Assembly (NCBI GenBank): GCA_949775045.1 | Contig: OX459105.1 | Span: forward strand, 2,339,368-2,403,367 | Length of the DNA: 64,000 nt | DNA from: Metridium senile | Lineage: Eukaryota > Cnidaria > Anthozoa > Actiniaria > Metridiidae | Direction: 5' to 3' | In this document: positions 56,271-63,915 of the stretch, piece by piece | Numbering within the stretch: the stretch's first letter is position 1 | Layout: every line of letters begins with the position of its first letter | Position numbers and translations under genes: made by a program | Notes under the pieces: generated by a model | What the model was told of the DNA's origin: nothing | The model's input: only the letters and a program-made list of their open reading frames with translations | Database searches by the model: none

Positions 56271-59200
56271 ATTATTATAATTATTATGATAATGGTTATT
56301 ATTATTATCATTATTATTATGATGATGATGACGATGGTGGTGGTGATGATGACGATGATGATGATGATGACGATGATGGTGGTGGAGGTGTTGATGATGA
56401 TGATTATGATTTTTATGATAATGATGATGATTATTATTGTTATGATGATGATGATTATGGTTATGATGATGATGACGATGATGATGACGATGGTGGTGGT
56501 GTAGGTGTTGATGATTATGATTTTTATGATGATGATGATTATTATTATTATTATGATGATGATGATGATGGTTATGATGATGACGGTGATGATGATGACG
56601 ATGATGATGACGTTGATGGTGGTGTAGGTGGAGGTGTTGATGATGGTGATAATAATAATTCTTGAAAACACATCTAACAAAGTCTCATGCTTTTAACAAC
56701 AAGGAGCAGACAGATAGCAGGTTACAATAATGATGATGGTGATGATGATGATAATGGTGATGATGGTGATGATGATGCTGGTGGTGATGATGATGATAAT
56801 GGTGATGATGATGATGATAATGATGATGGTGATGATGATGATAATGGTGATGGTGATGATGATGGTGATGATGATGCTGATGGTGATGATGCTGATGGTG
56901 ATGGTGGTGATGATAAATGTAGTGATGATTGGTGATCGTGATCATGGTTGTGGTGATAATGATGATTTCTTTTTTCAATGTTTCATGAATTATTAATGAG
57001 TTTTATAATTGATGTTATTCAGGTTTCCATGCTCCAACTGTCTCCTGGCCTGTCTCTACTGCTCTAATGATTGAACCAACTGAGAGTGAAAGCAAAGCAG
57101 AGTTGGACCGACTGGTTGATGCCTTGATTTGTAAGTAACAGACCTTCTGCAGAACCTGGTCACGTGTGTGACCATTTCAAAAAACAACATGCAAAGCACA
57201 AAATTAATTCCAGAATTCAAAAAAGAATATCATAACAATTTACATTCTCTGAAAGTTTTATCTCTAATATCTTTAAAACTAAGTCAGTGGACGAGAAGTT
57301 TTTGAAAACCATCAAAGATTAACACAGTTAATATAGCTGACTGGCAAGACTTGCATGTAGGTCATACAAATCTTAGTTATTTCTGAGGATTTAAAAAGCA
57401 ATAATTTGAATTCTGGAATTCATTTTGTGCTACTCTTAAATTGTTTGATGGGGAATGGTCGTGTGACTAGGTCCAGCAATGCATTGATTCACACTGGTCA
57501 AACTATCAATGACGATAATACATGGCCTGAAATACCTGCCTACCAATGGCCAGATAACAGGCCAAATTGAATGGTTTGCAGGTGGAAATATTTATGAACT
57601 GCCAAATGGATAATGAAATTGCAGACAAAATGTTTTTAAACATTTAAAAAGCACAAAAAAGGCTCAAAATAATCTTTCACTGTTTCTTTACCGGGAAGTG
57701 GCGGGTCAAATACGTTTCCTATTTCAAAGCCTGTGATGATGATGATGGTGATTATGGTTTACAAGCATTTCATTAATGTTTTTGTTTCCTTCTCATTCAC
57801 AGCCATCAGGAATGAAATACGAGACATTGAAGATGGTGTCATGGCAATAAGAAATAATCCTCTCAAGGTATGATGATGTGGTTTTTTATCAATATTTATC
57901 AATATGGAAGTAATGGAGTGCCTTGAAACAATTACCAACTATTAACAGTGAAATAGTATTTAGTTATCAACTATTTAGTTGTTGTCTAACTAATAATTCA
58001 TTGGGGCTTGAACCACACAATACACATCACAACTATTAATGATTAAATTGGTAACCCCCCCTGGGCTCAGAAAATCATAAAGCTCGAAAATATTTTTTCT
58101 TCATAAGTTATTTATATATTACGTCATTTCCTAATAGTGCACCCCCCCCCCCCCCCCTGAAAAAAATACTGGATCCACCTCTGAGTTTGATCGCTAGTTT
58201 CCATCAATACATGTTAAGTTTAAATTGTTTCACAGATATAAGGTGACATATTTTGTTATGGTTTTGCCAACCAACCATTGTTATTAGAACAAAGCAAATT
58301 GAAAAATCTATTGTGAAAATGGTTGGCACTCTTGTAGACACTACGCTCACCTATCGACTATTTATTCTTCATAAATTGTTGTTGTAGAATGCACCCCATC
58401 CACAGAGTGTAGTCATGTCTACTAAGTGGGAATACCCATACAGTAGAGAAGTAGCTGCCTTCCCTGCAGTAAGTGTCCACTGAACATTGAATGATGATAA
58501 TAATTGATTGATTGCAGTGGATGTATTGATGATGGTTATTATGATGATGGCAATGATTATAATAATGATGATGGTGATATGCATGATGAAGATGGTGGTT
58601 GTGATGACAATGTACGATGATGGTAATGATGATGATGGTGATATGCATGATGAAGATGGTGGTTGTGATGACAATGTACGATGATGGTAATGATGATGAT
58701 GGTGATATGCATGATGAAGATGGTGGTTGTGATGACAACGTACGATGATGGTTATGATGATGATGATGATATGCCTGATGAAGATGGTGGTTGTGATGAC
58801 AACGTACAATGATGGTAATAATGATGATGCCAGTGATATTGATAATGATGATGATGGTGGTCACAGGTGGTGGTGGTGGTGGTAATGATGATGATGATAG
58901 CTAGGTATGATGAAGATGGTGGTGGTGGTGATGATAATGATGATGGTAATGATGATCATGATGATGATGATGATGATGGTAATGATGATCATGATCATGA
59001 TGGTGGTGGTTATATGATGCTCGTGATGATAGATGATGATGATGATGGTATAGTGAACATAATGGTAGTACCGGTAGAGATCTGATCATAACAAAAAATC
59101 TCAAATAAAAAGGAATATTGATGGTGATGATAATCATGATGTAATGATGGTGGCTATGAAGAGCAAGATAATGATTATGATAATGATAATGATTCAAATG

Positions 59201-59352
59201 ACATTGTTATTTTCCAGCCATGGTTAAAAGGACATACCAAGTTCTGGCCAGGATGCTCAAGAGTAGACGACAAACATGGCGACCAACATCTCGTTTGCAG
59301 CTGTCCACCTCTGGAGAGCTACGACTATGAGAAAACCAAGGCTTTCACCTAA
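37448..59352 (+). CDS. GLDC: glycine dehydrogenase (decarboxylating), mitochondrial; P-protein of the glycine cleavage system
   Basis: 24 coding exons, all GT-AG, join in phase to 3066 nt (1021 codons plus stop); human GLDC is 1020 residues. It decarboxylates glycine with pyridoxal phosphate and passes the aminomethyl group to lipoyl H-protein in mitochondria. Residues 1-50 are Arg/Ser-rich without acidic residues, as in a matrix-targeting peptide; the body starts at [10 protein letters not shown] in exon 1. Both P-protein halves are present: GMGYYNC (exon 3), [20 protein letters not shown] (exon 9), SCTMKLN (exon 13), AHGTNPAS (exon 15), the PLP lysine Lys757 in [10 protein letters not shown] followed by GGGGPGMG (exon 17), and [11 protein letters not shown] (exon 18). 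I start at 37448 (MYSSK); no upstream in-frame ATG exists. No lesion was seen. Introns are full of repeats. Confidence 0.96.
39360..40020. repeat. 167-171 bp tandem repeat in GLDC intron 1, four copies
   Basis: ACTACACTACCCCGGACAGT starts copies at about 39374, 39541, 39712 and 39879; each includes AGATTGTAGCAATCTTTTGA and CTAGCTTGTTTAACATGAT. The first 1.7 kb of this intron (37682-39359) shows no feature I can support. Confidence 0.88.
40190..41030 (+). repeat. GAT array in GLDC intron 1
   Basis: Mostly a roughly 43-bp higher-order unit: (GAT)n then TATCATAGATGATGATGATG and ATAGTGATTTT, about 18 copies. It ends 146 bp before exon 2. Confidence 0.93.
41176..41254 (+). CDS. GLDC: GLDC exon 2
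   Basis: 79 nt encoding [20 protein letters not shown] and onward; acceptor ACTAG, donor GTTAGT. It is flanked by a GAT array upstream and an ATC array downstream. Skipping it would shift the frame. Confidence 0.92.
41262..41622 (+). repeat. ATC array in GLDC intron 2
   Basis: Interrupted (ATC)n/(ATT)n starting eight bases after the exon 2 donor. It is complementary in composition to the GAT array of intron 1. Confidence 0.93.
41658..41793 (+). CDS. GLDC: GLDC exon 3
   Basis: 136 nt; carries [20 protein letters not shown], a signature block of P-proteins. Acceptor CTCCAG, donor GTAAGT. Confidence 0.95.
42187..42351 (+). CDS. GLDC: GLDC exon 4
   Basis: 165 nt; encodes [20 protein letters not shown] and [19 protein letters not shown]. 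Acceptor TTCCAG, donor GTAATT. Confidence 0.95.
42398..42765. mobile_element. nonautonomous element with G-run ends and 9-bp duplication, GLDC intron 4
   Basis: It begins CCGGGGGGGGG and ends CCCCCCCCGGGGG, with GAATATCAC directly repeated outside (42389-42397, 42766-42774). The interior has six copies of CCCTGTTTATGACAG-type sequence. The 8-9 bp duplication would suit a hAT-type element; the superfamily is unproven. Confidence 0.65.
43428..43505 (+). CDS. GLDC: GLDC exon 5
   Basis: 78 nt; encodes [19 protein letters not shown]. Acceptor TCATAG, donor GTAAGA. Confidence 0.95.
43520..44290 (+). repeat. ATC/CAC array in GLDC intron 5
   Basis: Low-complexity ATC/ACC sequence with higher-order copies carrying CTTATAATCATCATCAACAT and GTCAATCACCATCACCATC. 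It keeps long frames open on both strands; none is a gene. Confidence 0.95.
44513..44645. repeat. foldback element (CGTTTCGAGCTTTAGCCC family), GLDC intron 5
   Basis: Diverged arms: CATGAAAAATGTTGACTT and TGACGTTTCAAGCTTTTAAT against GGGCTAAAGCTCAAAACATC and AAGTCAACATTTTTTATGG. It lies just before exon 6. Confidence 0.7.
44672..44834 (+). CDS. GLDC: GLDC exon 6
   Basis: 163 nt ending in phase 0; encodes [20 protein letters not shown]. Acceptor TTCTAG, donor GTAGTT. Confidence 0.95.
45339..45450 (+). CDS. GLDC: GLDC exon 7
   Basis: 112 nt; encodes [20 protein letters not shown] and [10 protein letters not shown]. Acceptor TTTCAG, donor GTAATG. Confidence 0.95.
45710..46000. repeat. TTGA-type microsatellite, GLDC intron 7
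   Basis: (ATTG)n/(TTGAT)n with a higher-order 32-bp unit ATTGATTAATTGATTTTATT that recurs four times; it ends at exon 8's acceptor. Confidence 0.93.
46012..46102 (+). CDS. GLDC: GLDC exon 8
   Basis: 91 nt; encodes [16 protein letters not shown] and PGRMIGVS. Acceptor GTCCAG, donor GTAAAC. Confidence 0.95.
46160..46815. repeat. CATT/CATC array with ~114-bp higher-order units, GLDC intron 8
   Basis: ATTCATTCTTTCATCCACTC then ATTCATCCTTTTATCCATCC and ACCTTTTATTCATCTATCC recur four to five times. The 201-codon frame through it is an artefact. Confidence 0.93.
46830..47085. mobile_element. TA-flanked MITE, CACCTATTTCAAT family, copy 2, GLDC intron 8
   Basis: Nearly identical to the element at 31616-31872, with inverted ends and TA on both sides (46828-46829, 47086-47087). 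It ends 72 bp upstream of exon 9. Confidence 0.9.
47158..47360 (+). CDS. GLDC: GLDC exon 9
   Basis: 203 nt; encodes [20 protein letters not shown] and the following helical block to LLLAEG. The last 45 or so nt and the donor GTAGGA are the first unit of a minisatellite in intron 9. Confidence 0.95.
47310..47925 (+). repeat. minisatellite seeded by the 3' edge of GLDC exon 9
   Basis: Five copies, including the real exon edge, of GGACTGAGAGTACACAATGC plus TTATTACTAGCTGAAGGTAG, starting near 47321, 47443, 47581, 47719 and 47866 (spacing 122, 138, 138, 147). Each extra copy repeats the last exon 9 codons with a donor-like GAAGGTAGGA, except the fourth (GAAAGTAGGA). None has an acceptor. Confidence 0.93.
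48037..48095 (+). CDS. GLDC: GLDC exon 10
   Basis: 59 nt; encodes [19 protein letters not shown], ending in phase 0. Acceptor TTCCAG, donor GTATAA. Confidence 0.9.
48120..48615. repeat. tandem array of palindromic ~176-bp units, GLDC intron 10
   Basis: Three units, each with inverted halves: AATGACCACAAATAATAG then CAAGTCGAGGTTTG, against CAAACCTCGA, GGAACTATTATTTGTGGTCA and AACTGT. The array is thus a tandem series of hairpins. Confidence 0.85.
48796..48882 (+). CDS. GLDC: GLDC exon 11
   Basis: 87 nt; encodes [20 protein letters not shown] to DDET. Acceptor TTATAG, donor GTAAGT. Confidence 0.88.
48940..49335 (+). repeat. (CAT)n and derived array, GLDC intron 11
   Basis: A perfect CAT run of about 30 units (48946-49033) is followed by imperfect copies of CATAATGATTGTTATCATCA. 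Confidence 0.95.
49402..49668 (+). CDS. GLDC: GLDC exon 12
   Basis: 267 nt; encodes [20 protein letters not shown] through [19 protein letters not shown] to SLVHSMIPL, the junction between N- and C-terminal halves. Confidence 0.96.
49784..49995. repeat. 102-bp tandem duplication, GLDC intron 12
   Basis: ACTCAGGCTACGTCATA, GTTTACCTGTGGTATTACAT and GATAGACCCATAGATAGAAA occur twice with about three differences. The segment ends in a small CCCCTGTGGGGAG palindrome. Confidence 0.9.
50414..50598 (+). CDS. GLDC: GLDC exon 13
   Basis: 185 nt; encodes [19 protein letters not shown] and [10 protein letters not shown]. Acceptor TACAG, donor GTAGGT. Confidence 0.96.
50620..50965 (-). repeat. satellite B, four copies, GLDC intron 13
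   Basis: Minus-strand satellite B units (GCCTATACTAGTTTACTCGC and TTCATTCTATTACCTATCGT), the last two shortened to about 70 bp. They start 22 bp after exon 13. Confidence 0.9.
51025..51100 (+). CDS. GLDC: GLDC exon 14
   Basis: 76 nt; encodes [20 protein letters not shown] and onward. Acceptor CATAG, donor GTATTA. Confidence 0.93.
51118..51570 (+). repeat. ATC array, GLDC intron 14
   Basis: Interrupted (ATC)n with ATT and ACC variants. The remainder of intron 14 to 51967 has no recognised feature. Confidence 0.93.
51968..52173 (+). CDS. GLDC: GLDC exon 15
   Basis: 206 nt; encodes [20 protein letters not shown] (substrate/PLP-site block) and [12 protein letters not shown]. Acceptor CTCTAG, donor GTCAGT. 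Confidence 0.96.
52709..52778 (+). CDS. GLDC: GLDC exon 16
   Basis: 70 nt; encodes [18 protein letters not shown], containing the Asp of the PLP pocket. Acceptor GACAG, donor GTTAGT. Confidence 0.95.
52808..52976. mobile_element. terminal-inverted-repeat element with 7-bp duplication, GLDC intron 16
   Basis: GGCTAGGTTTACATGGGACC pairs with GGTACCTTGTAAACGTAGCC; subterminal GACCGGTCAAAAAAT and TTGACCAGTCAAACAT also pair. TGAATGA is repeated outside (52801-52807, 52977-52983), although the flank is itself repetitive. Confidence 0.75.
53189..53567 (+). mobile_element. terminal-inverted-repeat element carrying a gene 5' fragment, GLDC intron 16
   Basis: TATACATGATTCACAACC and GGTTGTGAATCATGTATA are perfect 18-bp inverted ends. 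The interior carries a CpG-containing leader, an ATG and a short exon-like frame, unlike the AT-rich MITEs around it. Confidence 0.7.
53297..53425 (+). pseudogene. N-terminal fragment resembling DUF3504/KIAA1958-like (Crypton-type) proteins
   Basis: The frame reads [16 protein letters not shown], then [14 protein letters not shown]. It ends at a GTAAAA donor-like site, and reading on reaches a stop after 42 codons. From memory, many cnidarian DUF3504 proteins, which descend from Crypton tyrosine-recombinase transposons, begin this way (acidic EEEI, then NTKKATK). The ATG lies in AAAATGG, a good start context. No recombinase domain follows, so it is a remnant. Confidence 0.5.
53580..53890. repeat. 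GAT/ATAC microsatellites, GLDC intron 16
   Basis: Mixed GAT-type repeats plus an ATAC run (TACATACATACATACATTG) before exon 17. Confidence 0.85.
53951..54063 (+). CDS. GLDC: GLDC exon 17
   Basis: 113 nt; encodes [20 protein letters not shown] with the Schiff-base lysine (Lys757). Acceptor AAAAG is purine-rich but fixed by the frame; donor GTAAGT. Confidence 0.96.
54381..54564 (+). CDS. GLDC: GLDC exon 18
   Basis: 184 nt; encodes [13 protein letters not shown] and [20 protein letters not shown]. Acceptor TTCCAG, donor GTAATC. Confidence 0.95.
54592..54849. mobile_element. terminal-inverted-repeat element (GGCCTTTTGCAACAACAGGTCA family), GLDC intron 18
   Basis: The ends AGGCCTTTTGCAACAACAGG and CCTGTTGTTGCAAAAGGCC are inverted. 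The right arm matches the 640-1315 element through GAGGTGCTCTTTTCATTTCT. It serves as the uninterrupted reference for that nested copy. Confidence 0.85.
54880..54945 (-). mobile_element. tRNA-derived SINE-like fragment
   Basis: On minus, TGTGGTGTAGTGGTAACAC looks like an RNA polymerase III A box and GGACTAGAAAGCC looks like an anticodon arm. A clean B box is missing. Confidence 0.4.
55068..55128 (-). mobile_element. tRNA-derived SINE-like element or tRNA pseudogene
   Basis: On minus, TGGCCTAGCGGTGAGAGC (A box) is followed about 35 nt later by GGTTCGAACCT (B box). The anticodon stem does not pair well and no tRNA 3' end follows, so it is not a functional tRNA. Confidence 0.6.
55273..55345 (+). 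CDS. GLDC: GLDC exon 19
   Basis: 73 nt; encodes [20 protein letters not shown] and onward. Acceptor TTTCAG, donor GTAAGT. Confidence 0.95.
56053..56148 (+). CDS. GLDC: GLDC exon 20
   Basis: 96 nt; encodes [20 protein letters not shown] and AKRLQDYG. Donor GTATGA leads straight into a GAT array. Confidence 0.95.
56150..56960 (+). repeat. GAT/GGT array, GLDC intron 20
   Basis: Two blocks of interrupted (GAT)n, with GGTGGTGGT runs and TGATTTTTATGATGATGATG copies, separated by unique sequence at 56655-56725. Confidence 0.95.
57023..57130 (+). CDS. GLDC: GLDC exon 21
   Basis: 108 nt; encodes [20 protein letters not shown] and [11 protein letters not shown]. Acceptor TTCAG, donor GTAAGT. Confidence 0.95.
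57145..57481. mobile_element. inverted-repeat element, GLDC intron 21
   Basis: CAAAATTAATTCCAGAATTC on the left and GAATTCTGGAATTCATTTTG on the right pair, as do CCTGGTCACGTG and CGTGTGACTAGG. No coding content. Confidence 0.65.
57803..57867 (+). CDS. GLDC: GLDC exon 22
   Basis: 65 nt; encodes [20 protein letters not shown] and a lysine. Acceptor TCACAG, donor GTATGA. Confidence 0.95.
58388..58468 (+). CDS. GLDC: GLDC exon 23
   Basis: 81 nt; encodes [20 protein letters not shown] and EVAAFPA. Acceptor TTGTAG, donor GTAAGT. Confidence 0.95.
58490..59060 (+). repeat. GAT array with ~60-bp higher-order units, GLDC intron 23
   Basis: Four copies of GATATGCATGATGAAGATGG with TGGTTGTGATGACAATGTAC are followed by simple GATGGT runs. 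The frames on minus are artefacts. Confidence 0.94.
59218..59352 (+). CDS. GLDC: GLDC exon 24 (last coding)
   Basis: 135 nt with TAA at 59350-59352; encodes [20 protein letters not shown] and [18 protein letters not shown]. Polyadenylation signals follow. Confidence 0.95.
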   Translation, partial: PWLKGHTKFWPGCSRVDDKHGDQHLVCSCPPLESYDYEKTKAFT

Positions 59353-59479
59353 GATTGTACATTCTATTGATAATAACTAGTCTTTGCTGACAATGGAACA
59401 ATGACATGCACCACCCAAGTTTCCCTTTTTCATTAGATTTTCTAATTTTTAGATGTTCATGCTGCATTTATGATCCTGA

Positions 59480-59518
59480 AATAAAAAGACAAAATTATAT
59501 ATTCTAAAATACAATAAA
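59480..59518 (+). promoter_or_regulatory. GLDC polyadenylation signals
   Basis: AATAAA at 59480-59485 and again at 59513-59518, about 130 and 160 nt after the stop codon; either could direct 3' end formation. Confidence 0.6.
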
Positions 59519-59610
59519 GGGATTGGAGAGTATATCGTACTCATGATTAGTAAATTACTATTTTAAATATTTAGTTTATTTATGGTAGTCTTTCACGCTG
59601 TAACTAATAC

Positions 59611-60010
59611 ACTTTGTTTAACAGGTTATTGAGAACAACTCTAGTTTTTAGTGATCAACTATCTAGTGATATTTGTCTAACTACAAATTTACTTGGGCAT
59701 GAACCAAACAATACACATTGCAATGAAAGATACAATAGTTACACTGTTCTGCTGCAGTGATATCCACAAGTTTGTATAAAATAGGGCAATTGGACAATAC
59801 ATATTTAGTTTTGTTCTCACTGTTCTGCTCCAGTGATATCTACAAGTTTGTTCAAAATAGTGCAATTGGACAATACATTATTTAGTTTTTCACTGTTCTG
59901 CTCCAGTGATAAAGCACTAGGTCTTTTGCTGGACCTTTTCAATAAAAAATATACTGTAGTTTATTTGAGGATTTGTTAGAGCTATTCTCAATAACCTGTA
60001 AAACAATGTG
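59611..60010. mobile_element. foldback element 3' of GLDC
   Basis: TTTAACAGGTTATTGAGAAC on the left pairs with TTCTCAATAACCTGTAAAAC on the right. Inside, TTCTGCTCCAGTGATA occurs three times. Sequence like TACAAATTTACTTGGGCATG also resembles 57985-58020. From 60011 to 60450 is low-complexity ATTT/ATTC with no gene. Confidence 0.7.
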
Positions 60011-60451
60011 GTAGTCAAATAACAACAAAAGAGCACAATGCAAGTAAAGTGTTATAATCTAAACTAAGAGTGCTTTATAGGTTAGTAAAAACAGCTCTAT
60101 TTTGTAATGGTTAGTGTCTATTGTAATAATCACCTGATTTTAGGGCTTTTATGAAATAATTAATAAACTACATTTCACTAACATTGGTGGTATGATCAGT
60201 AAATCTTTGTATTTATTTATTCATTCATTCATTTCCATTTATTTATTTTATTTCTATTTAATTATTCATTCATTTATTTTTATTCCTTTATTTATTTATT
60301 TCTATTTTTATTTTTATTGAGTGCACTGGTAACTACTCGCTTGTTCGTTCATTCGTTTATTTATTTATAATAATATTATTAATATTTTCCACAGCAGATC
60401 CACATAGTGGTTATTCTTCTGCTGGCACTCACACTCACTTCCTCTACATTA

Positions 60452-60652
60452 CTGCGGTTTTTCACTTTCTGCGAACTCGGACATTCCCACGGCTTTATTT
60501 TATAATATTATATCGGTGAAACACGTTTTTAGCTGCCGTCAATCAAAACTAATTAGTCGGTACCTTTTAAATCCTTGATTGACGGCAGCTAAAAACGTAT
60601 TTCACAACGAGACGTTGAAATATCTGAGTTCGCAGAAAGTCAAAAACCGCAG
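60452..60652. mobile_element. TA-flanked foldback MITE (CTGCGGTTTTT ends)
   Basis: CTGCGGTTTTTCACTTTCTG and CAGAAAGTCAAAAACCGCAG are inverted ends with TA outside both (60450-60451, 60653-60654). Internal arms AGCTGCCGTCAATCAA / TTGATTGACGGCAGCT also pair. Confidence 0.85.
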
Positions 60653-60827
60653 TAAATATTTTGCATACATCTCTCCTCACAGGCTGTCTGTAAAACCCGG
60701 AACGTGTCCGGAACATCCCGGAACACCTCGGAATACCCCGGAACACCCCCGGAACACCCCAGAAAAGTTAATATTTATAAAATTAAAAAACAACACATCA
60801 ACCAAACTCAATTCACATATGATCCGA

Positions 60828-60889
60828 TGCCCGAGCGAGGAATCGAAACCAGATCACAGCAGTGAAAGGCTGGTGCCCTCACCACTCCC
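60828..60889 (-). mobile_element. tRNA-derived SINE-like element or tRNA pseudogene
   Basis: On minus, GGAGTGGTGAGGGCACCAGC is A-box-like and GGTTTCGATTCC is B-box-like, at tRNA spacing. The rest is not tRNA-like. DNA from 60890 to 61470 contains nothing else I can support and is presumably the 5' flank of the LRR gene. Confidence 0.5.
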
Positions 60890-61471
60890 ATTTATTAATT
60901 CACTATTTGATCTAATTATATACACTTTTGCCACCAGGTCAAGGTAAAAAATATTGTTGCTGCTATTTTAGTTGTTGTGCTTTCGATTCCACCTCCCACC
61001 CCTCCAACAATAAAAAAAGATAGTCTTCAAAAATCATCCCCTTGTCGATAAAAAACAGCTATAGCTCATGTTTTTGATCAGCGATACTGTGTAAATAAAA
61101 ACTTAGCAAACTTTTTTGCTTTTATTTCATGGCTTTAGTGTATTCAATCTATAAACATCCCCTCAAACATTGCGGGTCAACACAAACTAAAATTCAAAAT
61201 TTTTTGATTTTACTTATGCACTTAAATTTAATTTCAAGTTGTATTTCATCCAATTTTCATTTCTTACTATTTTTACATTATTTTTGCTCCCGCTCGAACC
61301 CAGCTATTCCGGCCAATCTGGTCGGTCACCAGAGGGTGCCCCTCATAAGCGAGATGAACTGCGTCTTAGTTACCACGGCAGTGCTCCGGATCGAAAGAGC
61401 GCGAACTGACGGCATGAAGTCCGCACTTTACAACTCAAAAAAACCCTCAAAAATCAAAACATGACTCCCAA

Positions 61472-61489
61472 ATGAGGCTCTCTGGCCAG
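61472..61489 (+). CDS. LRR gene, first coding exon (18 nt)
   Basis: ATGAGGCTCTCTGGCCAG followed by GTAGGA; six codons, phase 0. Chosen because it is the only nearby ATG that joins exon 2 in frame; other frames stop. Confidence 0.6.
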
Positions 61490-63915
61490 GTAGGATCTTG
61501 AAGCTTATTCCTATCGAGAAAACATGTGGTTTTAAGTGATTTTTAACGTGCAAATTTGTCGTTTCTTATCAGCTGTTGAGAGCCCGTGCCAAACGGCCTT
61601 TACATTGCGCTCTGCTCATTGACCTTTCACGACTCAATTTAGGTATGTTTTAACTTAATTAAAAACACATTAAGTTAATTATTAATTGCTTGAAGTAATT
61701 TTGTTATCTTTTTCTTAAAGTTTCTGTTGAAAGGTTGGACTTATGCCCGAAACTGCAGGCGCTAAATTTGAGAGAAAACCTCGTAGAAGCGGTTCCGAAC
61801 CTGGATTGCTGTCCTCATTTATGGAAAATCAACCTAGCAAATAACAAGGTTTCTATAAATTCTTCTCACTAAATTATTCACATCATGTAAAGCGAATCCT
61901 TTTGATTTAAATCAGAGGTTTAAAAGTCGATAACATGGAAAACTTTCTACTAAGAATTGTAAGATTTACTATATAATCTTTTGGCCTTTCTAAAAATATT
62001 TATGCAAATAAAATCATATAAAATCACCATAACAAACTGCATATGTTTGTTTTCCAAAGTTTTCTCGCATTTGCAGCAGAGAAAATGTACTTTTGATTAA
62101 AAAAAATATCATTAACTCAAGTTTTCATTCGTGAGTTTCAATAAGAGTAATTTTTACTTGCTTGTAGTAACTTTACTTTACAAAAGAGAGCTAAAATTAT
62201 TTGTTTTGTTGAGTTTAGCTATTGTAATTGTTATCAAAACTAATCTACGTTACTTTAGGCGCGAACTAAAAACAAAACACATTGAATTATGAAACTTATT
62301 AGAGTGCATTAAATCTTTGAAATATAGTCATACTAAATAAACACAAGTATTTCTATTATTTTCTTGTGTTTATTATTTAAGTAACTATTATTCGCTAAAA
62401 TTCAGTTTTTTCTCCCCAGGTTTTTTAGCATATATTTTTGTGAATACTTTAAAGCATTTTTTATAAAAACGTTTTGGCAGCAATTTCCTGTCATTATTTT
62501 ATTGTTATCATTATCATTAGTATTATTATCATCATCATCACAATCATCATAATCTTTATTACCATTATCACAATCATCATCATCTCTATTACCATCATCA
62601 TCATCATTACCATCATCATCATCACAATCATCATCATCTTTATTACCATTATCACAATCATCATCATCTCTATTATCATCATCATCATTATCACAATCAT
62701 CATCATCTTTATTATCATCATCATCATCATCATCACAATCACCATCATCTCCCTTATCATCACCATTATCTTTATTACCATTATCATCATCATCATCATC
62801 ATTACCATCATCATCATCACAATCATCATCATCTTTATTACCATTATCACAATCATCCTCATCTCCCTTATCATCATCATCATCTTTATTACCATCATCA
62901 TCTCTATTATCATCATCATAATAATCATCATGCTTATTACCATCATCATCATTATCATCATCTTTATTACCATCATCACAATCATCATCATCTTTATTAC
63001 CATCATCACAATTATCATCATCTTTATTACCATTATCACAATCATCATCATCTCTATTATCATCATCATCATTATCACAATCATCATCATCTTTATTATC
63101 ATCATCATCATCATCATCACAATCACCATCATCTCCCTTATCATCACCATTATCTTTATTACCATTATCATCATCATCATCATCATTACCATCATCATCA
63201 TCACAATCATCATCATCTTTATTACCATTATCACAATCATCCTCATCTCCCTTATCATCATCATCATCTTTATTACCATCATCATCTCTATTATCATCAT
63301 CATAACAATCATCATGCTTATTACCATCTTCATCATCATCATTATCATCATCTTTATTACCATCATCACAATCATCATCATCTTTATTACCATCATCACA
63401 ATTATCATCATCTTTATTACCATCATCACAATCATCATCATCTTTATTACCATCATCATCATTATCATCATCTTTATTACCATCATCACAATCATCATCA
63501 TCTTTATTACCGTCATCACAATCATCATCATCTCTATTATCATCGTCATTATCACAATCATCATCATCTTTATTATCATCATCATCATTATCATCATCTT
63601 TATTACCATCATCACAATCATCATCATCTTTATTACCATCATCATCATTATCATCATCTTTATTACCACCATCATCATTATCATTACCATGGCATCATTA
63701 TCATACCAGTAATCATTACCATGATCATAATTATTATGTTTATATATTACTATTGTAGTTACGTAGCCTTGAAGGTCTATGCCGTTTCCCTGCCTTTGGT
63801 ACTTTGATATTGTCCAACAACAATCTGGACTGGAATGAATTACAAAAAATACGACATATGCATATATTAGACCTTAGTCTCCATGGCAACCCGCAACTGG
63901 AGATGGACGCATACT
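61472..63915 (+). CDS. leucine-rich-repeat protein, 5' part (continues beyond the window)
   Basis: Four exons join in phase: 61472-61489, 61573-61642, 61721-61848 and 63759-63915, giving 124 codons plus one base. The start is MRLSGQLLRARAKRP; the basic, LxRAKR-type N-terminus before the first LRR recalls small ciliary LRR proteins such as CFAP410, but I cannot name the orthologue. LRR units: LIDLSRLNLVSVERLDLCPK, LQALNLRENLVEAVPNLDCC, LWKINLANNKLRSLEGLCRF, FGTLILSNNNLDWNELQKIR, then HILDLSLHGNPQLEMDAY, likely the last repeat before an LRR cap. The third donor is GTTTCT, weak but frame-consistent. No signal peptide or TM segment, so probably intracellular. Intron 3 holds a 1.2-kb ATC array. 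Confidence 0.75.
61573..61642 (+). CDS. LRR gene, exon 2
   Basis: 70 nt after TCTTATCAG; encodes LLRARAKRPLHCALLIDLSR and LNL; donor GTATGT. Confidence 0.75.
61721..61848 (+). CDS. LRR gene, exon 3
   Basis: 128 nt after TTCTTAAAG; two LRRs (LQALNLREN, LWKINLANN). Donor AAG/GTTTCT is noncanonical beyond GT. Confidence 0.82.
62490..63705 (+). repeat. ATC array with 384-bp internal duplication, LRR intron 3
   Basis: Interrupted (ATC)n with TTATTACC(A/G)TCATCACAAT punctuation. Long blocks repeat about 384 bp apart (for example AATCACCATCATCTCCCTTA near 62737 and 63121). Frames of about 400 codons open on both strands only because of the trinucleotide period. Confidence 0.95.
63759..63915 (+). 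CDS. LRR gene, exon 4
   Basis: 157 nt after TATTGTAG; encodes LRSLEGLCRFPAFGTLILSN and on to NPQLEMDAY; donor GTGAGT, phase 1. Continuing exons lie outside the window. Confidence 0.85.

Noticed and set aside
62474..63712. Open frames of 412 (plus) and 398 (minus) codons
   Set aside because: Repeat artefact of the ATC array within the LRR intron. No real protein composition, and flanked by in-phase LRR exons.
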